Shown: positions 35,227-44,471, counted from the first letter of the stretch. The stretch is DNA of 64,000 nucleotides from Streptomyces sp. SAI-135 (GCF_029893805.1 NZ_JARXYP010000002.1:7626001-7690000), one strand, 5' to 3'. Notes: a model not told the origin generated them from the sequence alone. Translations and numbers: made by a program.

Positions 35227-36870
35227 ATGACTGCCACCCTCGTCGCCAAGAACCTCGCCGCCGGCCACGGCGACCGCTCCCTGTTCAGCGGGCTCGACCT
35301 CGTCGTCGCGCCCGGTGATGTGATCGGCCTGGTCGGGGCCAACGGCGCGGGCAAGTCCACGCTGCTCAGGATGCTCGCGGGCCTGCTCGCCCCCGAGGAG
35401 GGTGAGCTCCGGCTCTCCCCGCCGACGGCCACCGTCGGGCACCTGCCGCAGGAGCCCGAGCGGCGCCCGGGGGAGACCGTGCGCGCGTTCCTCGCCCGCC
35501 GCACCGGAGTCGCCGAGGCCCAGCGGGTGATGGACGAGGCGACCCAGGCCCTGGTCGACGAGGCCCCCGGCGCCGACGACGCGTACGCCACCGCCCTGGA
35601 GCGCTGGCTGGACCTCGGCGGCGCCGACCTCGACGAACGGGCCGAGGAGGTCGCCGACTCCCTCGGCCTGGCGGTCGACCTGGACCAGCCGATGACCTCC
35701 CTGTCCGGCGGCCAGGCGGCCCGGGCCGGCCTCGCCTCGCTCCTGCTCTCCCGCTACGACGTCTTCCTCCTCGACGAGCCCACCAACGACCTCGACCTGG
35801 ACGGCCTGGAGCGCCTGGAGCGGTTCGTGAAGGGCCTGCGGGCCGGCACGGTGGTGGTCAGCCACGACCGCGAGTTCCTCACCCGCACGGTCACCAAGGT
35901 CCTCGAACTCGACCTGGCCCAGCAGCGGATCACTCTCTACGGCGGCGGTTACGAGGCCTACCTGGAGGAGCGCGAGGTCGCCCGCCGGCACGCCCGGGAC
36001 GACTACGACGAGTACGCCGACAAGCGGGCCGCCCTCCAGGACCGGGCGCAGATGCAGCGCTCCTGGATGGACAAGGGCGTGAAGAACGCCCGCCGCAAGG
36101 CGAGCAACGACAACGACAAGATCGGCCGCAAGTTCCGCAGCGAGGCCAGCGAGAAGCAGGCCGCGAAGGCCCGCCAGACCCAGCGCATGATCGAACGCCT
36201 GGACGTGGTCGAGGAGCCGCGCAAGGAGTGGGAACTGCGCATGGAGATCGCCTCGGCCCCCCGCTCGGGCGCGGTCGTGGCGACGCTGCGGGACGCCGAG
36301 GTGCGCCAGGGCGACTTCGTCCTCGGCCCGGTGTCCCTCCAGATCGACTGGGCGGACCGGGTGGCGGTCACGGGTGCGAACGGCGCCGGCAAGTCCACCC
36401 TGCTCGGCGCCCTGCTGGGCCGGGTGCCGCTCACCTCCGGCCAGGCGTCCCTCGGTTCCGGCGTCCTGATCGGCGAAGTCGACCAGGCCCGCGAGCTGTT
36501 CCTCGGCGAGGAGTCCCTCCTGGACGCGTTCTGCGCGGCGGTCCCGGACACGGAACCGGTGGAGGTCCGCACCCTGCTGGCCAAGTTCGGCCTGAAGTCC
36601 GACCACGTCACGCGCTCGGCGGCCACCCTGTCACCGGGCGAGCGGACGCGGGCGGCGCTGGCCCTTCTCCAGGGCCGGGGCGTCAACCTCCTGGTCCTGG
36701 ACGAGCCGACCAACCACCTGGACCTCCCGGCGATCGAGCAGCTGGAATCAGCCCTGGACGCCTACGAGGGCACCCTGCTCCTGGTCACACATGATCGCCG
36801 GATGCTGGACGCGGTGAGAGTGACGCGCCGCTTGGAGGTCGTGTCGGGCAAGGTGACCGAGACTCCCTAG
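35227..36870 (+). CDS. ABC-F family ATPase
   Basis: 547-aa protein with two nucleotide-binding domains and no membrane part, the ABC-F plan of ribosome-binding translation factors and antibiotic-resistance proteins. Domain 1: GANGAGKST (38-46), LSGGQ, LLDEPTNDLDLD; domain 2: GANGAGKST, LSPGE in place of LSGGE, VLDEPTNHLDLP. Between them is the basic linker (about 240-330, rich in Arg and Lys), which reaches the tRNA exit or peptidyl site in this family. Which drug, if any, cannot be told. Unlike the ABC-F gene at 7.7-9.3 kb, its frame is intact. The stop codon coincides with the start of an interspersed repeat hairpin. Confidence 0.93.
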   Translation: MTATLVAKNLAAGHGDRSLFSGLDLVVAPGDVIGLVGANGAGKSTLLRMLAGLLAPEEGELRLSPPTATVGHLPQEPERRPGETVRAFLARRTGVAEAQRVMDEATQALVDEAPGADDAYATALERWLDLGGADLDERAEEVADSLGLAVDLDQPMTSLSGGQAARAGLASLLLSRYDVFLLDEPTNDLDLDGLERLERFVKGLRAGTVVVSHDREFLTRTVTKVLELDLAQQRITLYGGGYEAYLEEREVARRHARDDYDEYADKRAALQDRAQMQRSWMDKGVKNARRKASNDNDKIGRKFRSEASEKQAAKARQTQRMIERLDVVEEPRKEWELRMEIASAPRSGAVVATLRDAEVRQGDFVLGPVSLQIDWADRVAVTGANGAGKSTLLGALLGRVPLTSGQASLGSGVLIGEVDQARELFLGEESLLDAFCAAVPDTEPVEVRTLLAKFGLKSDHVTRSAATLSPGERTRAALALLQGRGVNLLVLDEPTNHLDLPAIEQLESALDAYEGTLLLVTHDRRMLDAVRVTRRLEVVSGKVTETP

Positions 36871-36917
36871 GGGCGCGGGGAACTGCGCGACCAGCCACAA
36901 CGGGCCCGCAGTTCCCC
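36870..36917. terminator. Repeat-derived hairpin between the ABC-F and tex genes (interspersed element, copy 2)
   Basis: Here the element beginning GGGGCGCGGGGAACTGCG (36870-36890) is complete: GGGGAACTGC (36877-36886) pairs with GCAGTTCCCC (36908-36917), a 10-bp stem. It lies in the gap between converging genes and can stop transcription from both sides. The first arm is identical to the partial copy at 25018-25038. Confidence 0.75.
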
Positions 36918-36927
36918 ACGACCTGTA

Positions 36928-39291
36928 CTAGCGCCTGCCGTTCTTCGGGTTGAGCAGCCCCGCCTTGCGCAACGCGTCAGCCATCGCACTGTTCCCCGGA
37001 GCAGGAGCCTGCCGCTGCTGCCGTTGCTGAGGCGGACGTCCACCCCGCTGAGGCTGACGCCGTTCCCCACCCGAGGACTTGGCCTGGGCTTCGTCGTCCA
37101 GCCGCAGCGTCAACGAGATCCGCTTGCGCGGGATGTCGACCTCCAGCACCTTCACCTTGACGATGTCCCCGGGCTTCACCACGTCCCGCGGGTCCTTGAC
37201 GAACGCCTTCGACAGCGCGGAGACATGCGCCAGTCCGTCCTGGTGGACACCGACGTCGATGAACGCCCCGAAGGCCGCCACGTTGGTCACGACCCCCTCC
37301 AGCACCATCCCGGCGACCAGGTCGGAGATCTTCTCGACGCCCTCCTTGAAGGTCGCCGTCCTGAAGGCGGGCCGAGGGTCGCGCCCCGGCTTCTCCAGCT
37401 CCTTGAGGATGTCGGTCACGGTGGGCAGCCCGAACGTCTCGTCCACGAAGTCCTGCGGCCTCAACGACCGCAGCACGCCGGTGTTCCCGATGAGGGACGC
37501 CACCTCCTGCCCCGCGGTCTTCACCATCCTCCGCACCACCGGGTACGCCTCGGGGTGCACGCTGGAGGAGTCCAGCGGGTCGGAGCCGCCGCGGATCCGC
37601 AGGAACCCGGCGCACTGCTCGTACGCCTTGGGGCCCAGCCGGGCCACCTTCTTCAGCTCGGTGCGGGACGTGAAGGGGCCGTTGGCGTCCCGGTGGGACA
37701 CGATGTTCTCGGCCAGCCCGGAGGTGATGCCGGAGACCCGGGCGAGCAGCGGGGCGGACGCCGTGTTGACGTCGACCCCCACGCCGTTGACACAGTCCTC
37801 GACCACCGCGTCCAGGGAGCGCGACAGCTTCACCTCGGACAGGTCGTGCTGGTACTGGCCGACGCCGATCGACTTCGGGTCGATCTTCACCAGCTCGGCC
37901 AGCGGGTCCTGGAGCCGGCGCGCGATGGAGACCGCACCGCGCAGCGACACGTCCATGTCCGGCAGCTCCTGCGAGGCGAACGCGGAGGCCGAGTACACGG
38001 AGGCGCCCGCCTCGGACACCATCACCTTGGTGAGCTTCAGCTCCGGGTGCCTGGTGATCAGTTCCCCGGCGAGCTTGTCGGTCTCGCGGGACGCCGTGCC
38101 GTTGCCGATCGCGATCAGCTCGACCGCGTGCTCCTTGGCCAGCCGGGCCAGCTTGGCGATGGCCTCGTCCCACCGGTTGGCCGGGACGTGCGGATGGATG
38201 ACGTCGGTGGCGACGACCTTGCCGGTCGCGTCGACCACGGCGACCTTCACGCCCGTACGGAAGCCGGGGTCCAGGCCGAGCGTCGCGCGCGTGCCGGCCG
38301 GGGCGGCGAGCAGCAGGTCGCGGAGGTTGGCCGCGAACACGTTGACCGCCTCGTCCTCGGCGGCCGTCCGCAGCCGCAGCCTGAGGTCGATGCCGAGGTG
38401 CACGAGGATGCGGGTCCGCCAGGCCCAGCGGACGGTGTCCGTCAGCCACTTGTCGCCGGGGCGGCCACGGCCGGAGATCCCGAACCTGGAGGCGATGACG
38501 CCCTCGTACGAGGAGGGGCCCGGCTGCTCGGAGGGCTCCTCGGGCTCCAGGACAAGGTCCAGGACCTCTTCCTTCTCGCCGCGCAGCATCGCGAGAATCC
38601 GGTGCGAGGGAAGGTCGGTGAAGGGCTCGGAGAAGTCGAAGTAGTCGGCGAACTTGGCGCCCGCCTCCTCCTTGCCCTCGCGCACCTTGGCGACCAGGCG
38701 CCCGCGCACCCACATGCGCTCGCGGAGCTCGCCGATCAGGTCGGCGTCCTCCGAGAAGCGCTCGGTGAGGATCGCGCGGGCGCCGTCCAGCGCGGCCTGC
38801 GCGTCGGGCACGCCCTTGCCGGCGTCCACGAACGCGGCGGCAGCGGCGAGCGGCGCGACACCCGGGTCCCCGAGCAGGCCCTCGGCGAGCGGCTCCAGAC
38901 CGGCCTCGCGGGCGATCTGCGCCTTGGTGCGGCGCTTCGGCTTGAAGGGCAGATAGATGTCCTCCAGGCGCGCCTTCGTCTCCGCGCCCCGGATCCGCGC
39001 CTCCAGCTCCTCGGTGAGCTTGCCCTGCTCGCGCACCGAGTCGAGGATCGCCGTCCGCCGCTCCTCCAGCTCCCGCAGATACCGCAACCGCTCCTCGAGC
39101 GTGCGCAGCTGCGCGTCGTCGAGCATCTCGGTCGCTTCCTTGCGGTAGCGGGCGATGAAGGGAACCGTGGAACCGCCGTCGAGCAGTTCCACGGCGGCCT
39201 TCACCTGCCGCTCCCGTACGCCGAGTTCCTCGGCGATCCTGCCTTCGATCGACCCTGCGCTGGTGGACCCGCTGGACCCGGGTGTCGTCAC
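36928..39291 (-). CDS. tex: Tex-like S1 RNA-binding protein
   Basis: 787-aa Tex family protein, a nucleic-acid-binding factor linked to transcription and ribosome-associated RNA processes. Order of domains: N-terminal helical region (VPFIARYRKEATEMLDD near 45-61), YqgF-like RNase H fold (TLGLDPGFRTGVKVAVVD), helix-hairpin-helix pair (VNTASAPLLARVSGI; FTSRTELKKVARLGPKAYEQCAGFLRI), and a C-terminal S1 domain (GMVLEGVVTNVAAFGAFIDVGVHQDGLAHVS). The tail after the S1 domain is rich in Gln, Arg and Pro. GTG 39291 is preferred over in-frame GTG 39312, which lacks any ribosome site. It is convergent with the ABC-F gene. Confidence 0.94.
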   Translation of the reverse strand: MTTPGSSGSTSAGSIEGRIAEELGVRERQVKAAVELLDGGSTVPFIARYRKEATEMLDDAQLRTLEERLRYLRELEERRTAILDSVREQGKLTEELEARIRGAETKARLEDIYLPFKPKRRTKAQIAREAGLEPLAEGLLGDPGVAPLAAAAAFVDAGKGVPDAQAALDGARAILTERFSEDADLIGELRERMWVRGRLVAKVREGKEEAGAKFADYFDFSEPFTDLPSHRILAMLRGEKEEVLDLVLEPEEPSEQPGPSSYEGVIASRFGISGRGRPGDKWLTDTVRWAWRTRILVHLGIDLRLRLRTAAEDEAVNVFAANLRDLLLAAPAGTRATLGLDPGFRTGVKVAVVDATGKVVATDVIHPHVPANRWDEAIAKLARLAKEHAVELIAIGNGTASRETDKLAGELITRHPELKLTKVMVSEAGASVYSASAFASQELPDMDVSLRGAVSIARRLQDPLAELVKIDPKSIGVGQYQHDLSEVKLSRSLDAVVEDCVNGVGVDVNTASAPLLARVSGITSGLAENIVSHRDANGPFTSRTELKKVARLGPKAYEQCAGFLRIRGGSDPLDSSSVHPEAYPVVRRMVKTAGQEVASLIGNTGVLRSLRPQDFVDETFGLPTVTDILKELEKPGRDPRPAFRTATFKEGVEKISDLVAGMVLEGVVTNVAAFGAFIDVGVHQDGLAHVSALSKAFVKDPRDVVKPGDIVKVKVLEVDIPRKRISLTLRLDDEAQAKSSGGERRQPQRGGRPPQQRQQRQAPAPGNSAMADALRKAGLLNPKNGRR

Positions 39292-39385
39292 GATCCCGTA
39301 CCGCCTTCTCACTGAGGTTGCGCGGCAATTGTGGCAGGCGGCACCGACAGTCGGGGATCAGGGCGCGGTCATCGGGCCGGGGTCG

Positions 39386-39517
39386 TCAGGCACTGCGGCT
39401 GCGCGTGGAGCCGGACGCACCGCCGAAGAGCCGGGCCAGTGCCCGGAAGGGCAGGGTCACCACGGTGGCGATGGCGCCACCGATCTGGCGCAGGACGTCT
39501 GCGATCGCGCGGAACAT
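39386..39517 (-). CDS. LPFR-motif small protein, 43 aa
   Basis: An ATG at 39517 opens a 43-aa frame beginning MFRAIADVLRQIGGAIATVV and containing LPFRALARLFGGAS. The LPFR motif after an amphipathic/hydrophobic helix is the mark of the streptomycete LPFR-motif small protein family. GGGGAAG lies six bases upstream. Role unknown, probably membrane-associated. It sits between the tex and SCO6745-family genes on the same strand. Confidence 0.82.
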   Translation of the reverse strand: MFRAIADVLRQIGGAIATVVTLPFRALARLFGGASGSTRSRSA

Positions 39518-39531
39518 GTGCTTCCCCTTTC

Positions 39532-39559
39532 CTCTCCCGGCCACGACGACCGGGAAGAG
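39532..39559 (-). terminator. Hairpin after the SCO6745-family gene
   Basis: CTCTCCCGG (39532-39540) pairs with CCGGGAAGAG (39550-39559) with one bulged base. It lies 46 bases beyond the stop of the minus-strand gene and just upstream of the LPFR gene. Confidence 0.5.
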
Positions 39560-39604
39560 GACGGGTACCTCCCGAGCGGCCCGGCAATCTTCGCGGCGCC
39601 GAAA

Positions 39605-40474
39605 TCAGCGCTTGCCGATCAGGTCCGCGGGATAGGCCCCCGCGGTCAGGGCGGTGCGCGTGAACCCGACAGCGAGTTCCGTCAGCCGTCCTGTGCCCTC
39701 GGCCCCGAGGTGCTCGTAGGGGGCGAGGTCCAGCCGGTCCGTCTCCGCCTCGATCTCCTCCCGCAGGGCGACGCCCCGCTCGGTCAGCTCGCCGTCGGAG
39801 TCCAGCAGCCCGCGGTCGCGGAGCCGAGCCACGGCCGCGTCCCACTCCTGCCGGGTCCACCCGCGCGTGGTGAACACCCAGGACGGGGTCATGCCCCGGC
39901 CCGTCGCGGTGTGGGTCACCAGGGCCTCAAGGCCGTCCAGCTCCGCGGCCATCAGGACGGCCAGGTGTCCGTCGCCGCGGTGCTCGCGCAGCAGCGTCGC
40001 GGCGTGCCAGAACGCAAGGTGGGGTTCCTCGGGCACCGGCAGGTCGGCGTGCGCGGAGTACAGCGGCCGCGCGGCGCGCGAGCAGGCCTCGGTGGCCCGC
40101 AGCGCGAGCCGCGCGGCCTCGGCCATCCCCTCCGACGCCACGGCGTCGTCGCCGAGCAGGCGGCGCAGGGTCGCGTCGACGGCACGCGCGCGTGCGGCGA
40201 GGACTTGTTCGGGCGTGGCGGTCCGCCACACGGCGGGCACGTGCTCGGCCACCAGTTCGTGCTTGTAGTTGTAGAACGCGGCCGTCACCGCCCCCGGGCC
40301 GACCGGCCCCAGCGCGGCTGCCCGCACCGCGAAGTTGACGGCCCTCGGGTGTGTCACACCGATCGCGGCCATCTCCTTGCCCAGGTCGGGAGAGAAGTAG
40401 TGCGCGGCGTGCAGGGAGTTCAGCGGGTTCTGACAGCGTCGGCCGGCGCGCGGTTCCAGGGCGGCAGTAGTCAT
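39605..40474 (-). CDS. SCO6745-family protein of unknown function
   Basis: 289-aa largely alpha-helical cytoplasmic protein. It matches what I remember as the SCO6745 family: CQNPLNSLHAAHYFSPD near the N-terminus, RAAALGPVGPGAVTAAFYNYKHELV, and a C-terminal part resembling a winged helix (GWTRQEWDAAVARLRDRGLLDSDGELTERGVALREEIEAETDRL), which looks like a MarR-type module. A regulatory or binding role is possible, but not shown. ATG 40474 has a poor ribosome site. It is divergent from the GlxA-type regulator gene. Confidence 0.82.
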   Translation of the reverse strand: MTTAALEPRAGRRCQNPLNSLHAAHYFSPDLGKEMAAIGVTHPRAVNFAVRAAALGPVGPGAVTAAFYNYKHELVAEHVPAVWRTATPEQVLAARARAVDATLRRLLGDDAVASEGMAEAARLALRATEACSRAARPLYSAHADLPVPEEPHLAFWHAATLLREHRGDGHLAVLMAAELDGLEALVTHTATGRGMTPSWVFTTRGWTRQEWDAAVARLRDRGLLDSDGELTERGVALREEIEAETDRLDLAPYEHLGAEGTGRLTELAVGFTRTALTAGAYPADLIGKR

Positions 40475-40587
40475 GCCGTGCAGGTTACCGACCGCTTGGT
40501 ATCTCCGCTGCGGGGAGGTTCGCCATGGCAGGAAAGGTGGGGAACTCGTCATTGCGGCCTTCGCGACCCGCCCCAAGAATCGGGGAC

Positions 40588-41548
40588 ATGGCCCAGCGAA
40601 CCGTTCTCCTCGTCCTCTTCGACGGCGTGCAGAGCCTCGACGTCACCGGCCCGCTGGAGGTCTTCGCGGGAGCCGAGCAGCACACCCCGGGCACGTACCG
40701 CATCCGTACGGCCTCACCGGACGGCGCTCCCGTCCGTACCTCCAGCGGCCTGACCGTCGTACCGGACGAAGCCCTCGCGCGCACCGACGCCCCGCACACC
40801 CTGGTCGTGCCCGGCGGCCAGGGCACCCGGCGCCCCGACGCGCTCCTGACCGACTGGCTGCGCGAGCACGGCCCGCGGGCCGAACGCCTGGTCTCGGTGT
40901 GCACCGGTGCCATCCGGCTCGCCGAGGCGGGGCTCCTGGACGGCCGCCGCGTCACCACCCACTGGGCGTACTGCGACAAGCTCGCCCGTGACCACCCGGC
41001 CGTGGAGGTGGACCCCGACCCGATCTACGTGCGCGACGGACAGGTCTCCACGTCCGCCGGTGTCACCTCGGGCATCGACCTCGCGCTCGCCCTGGTCGAG
41101 GAGGACCTGGGCCGGGACGCCGCCCTCGTCATCGCGCGCCACCTCGTGGTCTTCCTGCGCCGGCCCGGCAACCAGGCCCAGTTCAGCGCCCAGCTCGCCG
41201 CCCAGACCGCACAGCGCGAGCCGCTGCGCCAGGTCCAGCAGTGGATCACCGAGCACCCCGCCGGCGACCTGAGCGTCGAGACCCTGGCCGCCCGCGCCCG
41301 CCTCTCGCCCCGCCACTTTCGCCCGCGCCTTCCAGGCCGAGACCGGCATGACACCGGGCCGGTACGTCGACCGGGTCCGGCTCGAACACGCCCGCCGCCT
41401 CCTGGAGGACACCTCCGACGGAGTCGAGGAGATCTCCCGCGCCAGCGGCTACGGCACCCCCGAGGGCATGCGCCGCGCCTTCGTCAGAGCCCTCGGCACG
41501 GCCCCCTCCGAATACCGCCGCCGCTTCCACCCGACCCCGGCCCGCTGA
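40588..41548 (+). pseudogene. GlxA-type AraC regulator with a frameshift before its DNA-binding domain
   Basis: The first 245 residues form a DJ-1/PfpI-like domain (VLLVLFDGVQSLDVTGPLEVF; VVPGGQGT; SVCTGAIRLAEAGLL; TSAGVTSGIDLAL) and the start of an AraC helix-turn-helix domain (LAARARLSPRHF). At 41317-41319 there are three T where CACTTC would keep the frame, so one base looks inserted. The rest of the DNA-binding domain is intact one frame away (ARAFQAETGMTPGRYVDRVR to YRRRFHP, stop 41548). Without correction the regulator loses DNA binding and its frame runs on through the next gene. ATG 40588 is used; ATG 40525, with a strong GGGGAGG site, is an alternative start. Confidence 0.88.
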
Positions 41549-41559
41549 AAGGACCCCCC

Positions 41560-42195
41560 GTGCAGATCGCGATCGTCCTCTTCGACCGCTTCACCGCCCT
41601 GGACGCCGTAGGACCCTACGAGACCCTCGGCCGCCTGCCCGACGCGGAGACCGTGTTCGTCGCGGAGCGGACCGGTCCCGTGCGCACCGACACCGGCAGG
41701 CTCGCGCTCACCGCCGACCGGACGCTCGCCGAGGTGCCGGACCCCGACATCGTCATCGTGCCGGGCGGCCCCGGGCAGACCCCGCAGATGGAGAACCGGG
41801 CGCTGCTCGACTGGCTGCGCGCGGCCGACGCCACCAGCACCTGGACCACGTCCGTGTGCACCGGTTCCCTGCTGCTCGCGGCCGCCGGGCTGCTCCGGGG
41901 ACGCCGTGCGACCTCCCACTGGCTGGCCCTGGACTTCCTGAAGCAGTTCGGTGCCGAACCGACGGGCGAGCGGGTCGTGTTCGACGGCAAGTACGTCACC
42001 GCGGCGGGCGTCTCCTCCGGGATCGACATGGGGCTCACACTGCTCGGCAGGATCGCGGGCGACGAACACGCCCAGGCCGTACAGCTGTTGACCGAGTACG
42101 ACCCGCAGCCGCCCTACGACGCGGGCTCGCCGCAGAAGGCGCCCGCGCACCTCGTCGAGGAGTTCCGCTCCAAGAGCCGCTTCATCCTGACGTAG
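41560..42195 (+). CDS. DJ-1/PfpI family protein
   Basis: 211-aa single-domain protein of the DJ-1/PfpI superfamily. The nucleophile-elbow Cys is in SVCTGSLLLAAAGLL (about residues 103-117); GGPGQTPQM, ATSHWLALD and VTAAGVSSGIDMGL are the other landmarks. Such partners of GlxA-type regulators resemble isocyanide hydratases (InhA) as well as glyoxalases, so an isonitrile hydratase role is plausible. AAAGGA precedes GTG 41560, 11 bases after the regulator stop. Its last 14 bases overlap the 3' end of the converging enoyl-CoA hydratase gene. Because of the upstream frameshift it lies in frame with the truncated regulator. Confidence 0.88.
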   Translation: MQIAIVLFDRFTALDAVGPYETLGRLPDAETVFVAERTGPVRTDTGRLALTADRTLAEVPDPDIVIVPGGPGQTPQMENRALLDWLRAADATSTWTTSVCTGSLLLAAAGLLRGRRATSHWLALDFLKQFGAEPTGERVVFDGKYVTAAGVSSGIDMGLTLLGRIAGDEHAQAVQLLTEYDPQPPYDAGSPQKAPAHLVEEFRSKSRFILT

Positions 42196-42940
42196 TCCAG
42201 GTGAAGCGCGGTGTCCTGCGCTCCAGGAAGGCGGCGACCCCCTCCGCGGTGTCGCCGCTGCCGCGCGCCTGCTCGCTCCAGTGCGCGTCCCGGTCCGTGC
42301 GGCCGTTGGCGAACTCCTTCGCCGCGGCCTGCGTGAGCTGCGAGCGGGACGCCAGGATCCGGGTGAACTCCGCGGCCCGCTTGTCCAGTTCGCCCGCCGG
42401 GAGCACCTCGTCGACCAGTCCGGTGCGCAGTGCCCGCTCCGCGTCGATCAACTCGCCGGAGAACAGCAGGTACTTGGCGGTCGCAGGGCCGACCAGCGAC
42501 ACCAGGCGCCTGGTGGAGGACGCCGGATACACGATCCCGAGCTTCGACGGTGTCACCCCGAACAGCGCGCCCTCCTCGGCGAACCGCAGATCGCAGGCGG
42601 CCGCCAGCTGCGACCCGCCGCCCACGCAGTGCCCCCGCACCGCCGCCAGCGTCGGCTTCGGGAAGGCGGCCAGGGCCTCCTCGGCCCGCACCGCGAGCCC
42701 CTGCGCCTCCTCGGGCGACGAGCGCAGCGTGGAGATGTCGGCGCCCGCGCAGAACGTCCCGCCCGCACCGGTCAGCACGAGCGCACGGACGCCCGGATCG
42801 GCGGCCAGCGTGTCCAGCAGCGGCGGCAGCGCCCGCCACATCGCGGCCGTCATGGCGTTGCGCTTGGCCGGATGGTGGACCACGACGGTGGCGACCGAGT
42901 CGGTGACGGTGGGCAGCAGCTGCGGCTCCGGGAGCTCCAT
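42182..42940 (-). CDS. Enoyl-CoA hydratase/isomerase family protein
   Basis: 252-aa crotonase-fold protein. The oxyanion hole segments are present (GTFCAGADISTL, about 62-73; AAVRGHCVGGGSQLAAACDLRFAEEGALFG, 100-129), and the catalytic Glu positions lie near VTPSKLGIVYP. The second catalytic Glu of true hydratases is not clear here (SKLGIVYP in place of PE-type), so isomerase or another acyl-CoA reaction is possible. ATG 42940 has only a weak ribosome site. It is convergent with, and overlaps by 14 bases, the DJ-1-like gene. Confidence 0.88.
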   Translation of the reverse strand: MELPEPQLLPTVTDSVATVVVHHPAKRNAMTAAMWRALPPLLDTLAADPGVRALVLTGAGGTFCAGADISTLRSSPEEAQGLAVRAEEALAAFPKPTLAAVRGHCVGGGSQLAAACDLRFAEEGALFGVTPSKLGIVYPASSTRRLVSLVGPATAKYLLFSGELIDAERALRTGLVDEVLPAGELDKRAAEFTRILASRSQLTQAAAKEFANGRTDRDAHWSEQARGSGDTAEGVAAFLERRTPRFTWTTSG

Positions 42941-43159
42941 GCGTCGGATGCTAGCCCTCCGTGCGGGGCGCCGATCATCGGCATGGTCAGCGAACAGCAC
43001 GAGGCGGCCTGTCGACCGACAGAATCCGAATTGTTCCGTGCCGAATCGGTCGGAGGCGTTCGATATGCGCTGACTTCTGTTCAGGCATCCGGAGGGGAGC
43101 GGCCCGCTGCCAACACTCGACATGTGGTGACAATCGAGCGCAAGGGTGGCGACCGAAGA

Positions 43160-43684
43160 ATGGACGACCATGGGCGCGGGTCCGGCCCTCGCCCGGCGGA
43201 CAGCGGAGAAGATCCCCGCGAACCGGACCCCGTCGCCCCGGGCCCCCCGGACCCGCTGCCGTACGAGGGGGTGTGGCGCTTCACCGCCCCCGCCGTCGAC
43301 GCGTCGGTCCCGCAGGCGCGGCACGCCGTCCGGGACCTGCTGTACCGCCAGGGAGTGCCCGTCTCGGAGGACCTCGTCCAGGGCCTCCTGCTGATCGTGT
43401 CCGAACTCGTCACGAACGCCGTGCGGCACGCGGCCCTGCTCTCCCCGATGCTCGCCGTGGAAGTGGCCGTGGGGGCGGAGTGGGTGCGGGTGTCCGTGGA
43501 GGACAACCACCCCTACCGGCCGACCGCCCTGGAGACCGACCACAGCGGCGAGGGCGGCCGGGGACTGCTCCTGGTCCGTGAGATCACCCGGGAGGCGGGC
43601 GGGGCCTGCGACGTCGAGCACACGTCCAGTGGCGGCAAGGTGATCTGGGCCGCCCTGCCGCTCAAGGCCGTACGCGTGTCCTGA
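43160..43684 (+). CDS. Serine/threonine-kinase-type ATP-binding protein (anti-sigma-like GHKL ATPase)
   Basis: 174-aa protein with a GHKL (HATPase_c_2) domain: helix with the N box LLLIVSELVTNAVRHA (about 83-98), the G1 box VSVEDNHPYRP and the G2 box GEGGRGLLLVREIT. This is the RsbW/SpoIIAB-like group that is hugely expanded in Streptomyces and binds sigma factors or anti-anti-sigma proteins. The first 35 residues are a Pro- and Asp-rich lead. No sigma factor or antagonist is next to it. ATG 43160 has AAGGGTGG upstream. It converges on idi with a 6-base gap. Confidence 0.9.
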   Translation: MDDHGRGSGPRPADSGEDPREPDPVAPGPPDPLPYEGVWRFTAPAVDASVPQARHAVRDLLYRQGVPVSEDLVQGLLLIVSELVTNAVRHAALLSPMLAVEVAVGAEWVRVSVEDNHPYRPTALETDHSGEGGRGLLLVREITREAGGACDVEHTSSGGKVIWAALPLKAVRVS

Positions 43685-43690
43685 GGGCCC

Positions 43691-44284
43691 TCACCAGCCG
43701 ACGGACGGGCCCGTCAGCTCCCTGACCGCGGGACGGGCCGCGTCCAGGACCGTCATGAACCAGGCCGAGAAGGTGTCCTTCGCGTGCCGCTCCGCCAGCT
43801 CGGCCGGGGTCACGAACGCGGTCGTGGCGACCTCCTCCGGGTCCGGGCCGAGCGGGGACTGCACCAGGCCGACGAACAGGTGGTTGTACTCCTGCTCGAC
43901 CAGGCCCGAGTCCGGGTCCGGATGGTTGTAGCGGACCGTGCCCGCCTCGGCGAGCAGCGAGGGGGACACGCCCAGCTCCTCGTACGTGCGCCGGGCCGCC
44001 GCCGCGAAGGGCGCCTCACCCGGGTAGGGGTGGCCGCAGCAGGTGTTGGACCACACGCCGGGGGAGTGGTACTTGCCGAGCGCGCGCTGCTGGAGGAGCA
44101 GCCGGCCCCGCTCGTCGAAGAGGAACACCGAGAAGGCGCGGTGCAGCTGTCCCGGCGGCTGGTGGGCGGCGAGCTTCTCCGCGGTGCCGATCGTCACACC
44201 GTGCTCGTCGACCAGTTCCAGCAGGATCGCGTTCGCGGCGCCGTTCGACGGAGTGTGCGTCGTGGTGGCAGGTGTGGTCGGCAT
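43691..44284 (-). CDS. idi: Isopentenyl-diphosphate delta-isomerase, type I
   Basis: 197-aa Nudix-fold enzyme interconverting isopentenyl and dimethylallyl diphosphate. Catalytic Cys83 is in SNTCCGHPYPGE and the Nudix-like helix follows (AARRTYEELG); the catalytic Glu lies in EQEYNHLFVG, and HSPGVW and QQRA are family landmarks. It corresponds to SCO6750 of S. coelicolor (from memory). ATG 44284 is chosen because GAAGG lies six bases upstream; ATG 44290 would leave no spacing. The enzyme balances the two precursors used by the hopanoid operon about 10 kb downstream and by other isoprenoid pathways. Confidence 0.95.
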   Translation of the reverse strand: MPTTPATTTHTPSNGAANAILLELVDEHGVTIGTAEKLAAHQPPGQLHRAFSVFLFDERGRLLLQQRALGKYHSPGVWSNTCCGHPYPGEAPFAAAARRTYEELGVSPSLLAEAGTVRYNHPDPDSGLVEQEYNHLFVGLVQSPLGPDPEEVATTAFVTPAELAERHAKDTFSAWFMTVLDAARPAVRELTGPSVGW

Positions 44285-44471
44285 ACCCATCCTTCACATC
44301 GGTCTTCGCGCCCCAAGTGTGCCGCACGAATCCGGCACTCCCGGCAGTTGATCGTGCCCGGCGCGGCGGGCGGGGAACCGCTCGGTGCGGGACTGTGGGG
44401 TGGAGGACGCGAAGCCGCGCCGGATCGCTGCATTCCGCCAGAACGGGCGTTTCATGCACCGTACACGTGTA

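Noticed and set aside
40525..42195. A continuous 556-aa frame that looks like a natural fusion of two DJ-1-like domains
   Set aside because: The stretch between the domains is nonsense and the true AraC domain lies in another frame, so it is a frameshift artefact and not a designed fusion.
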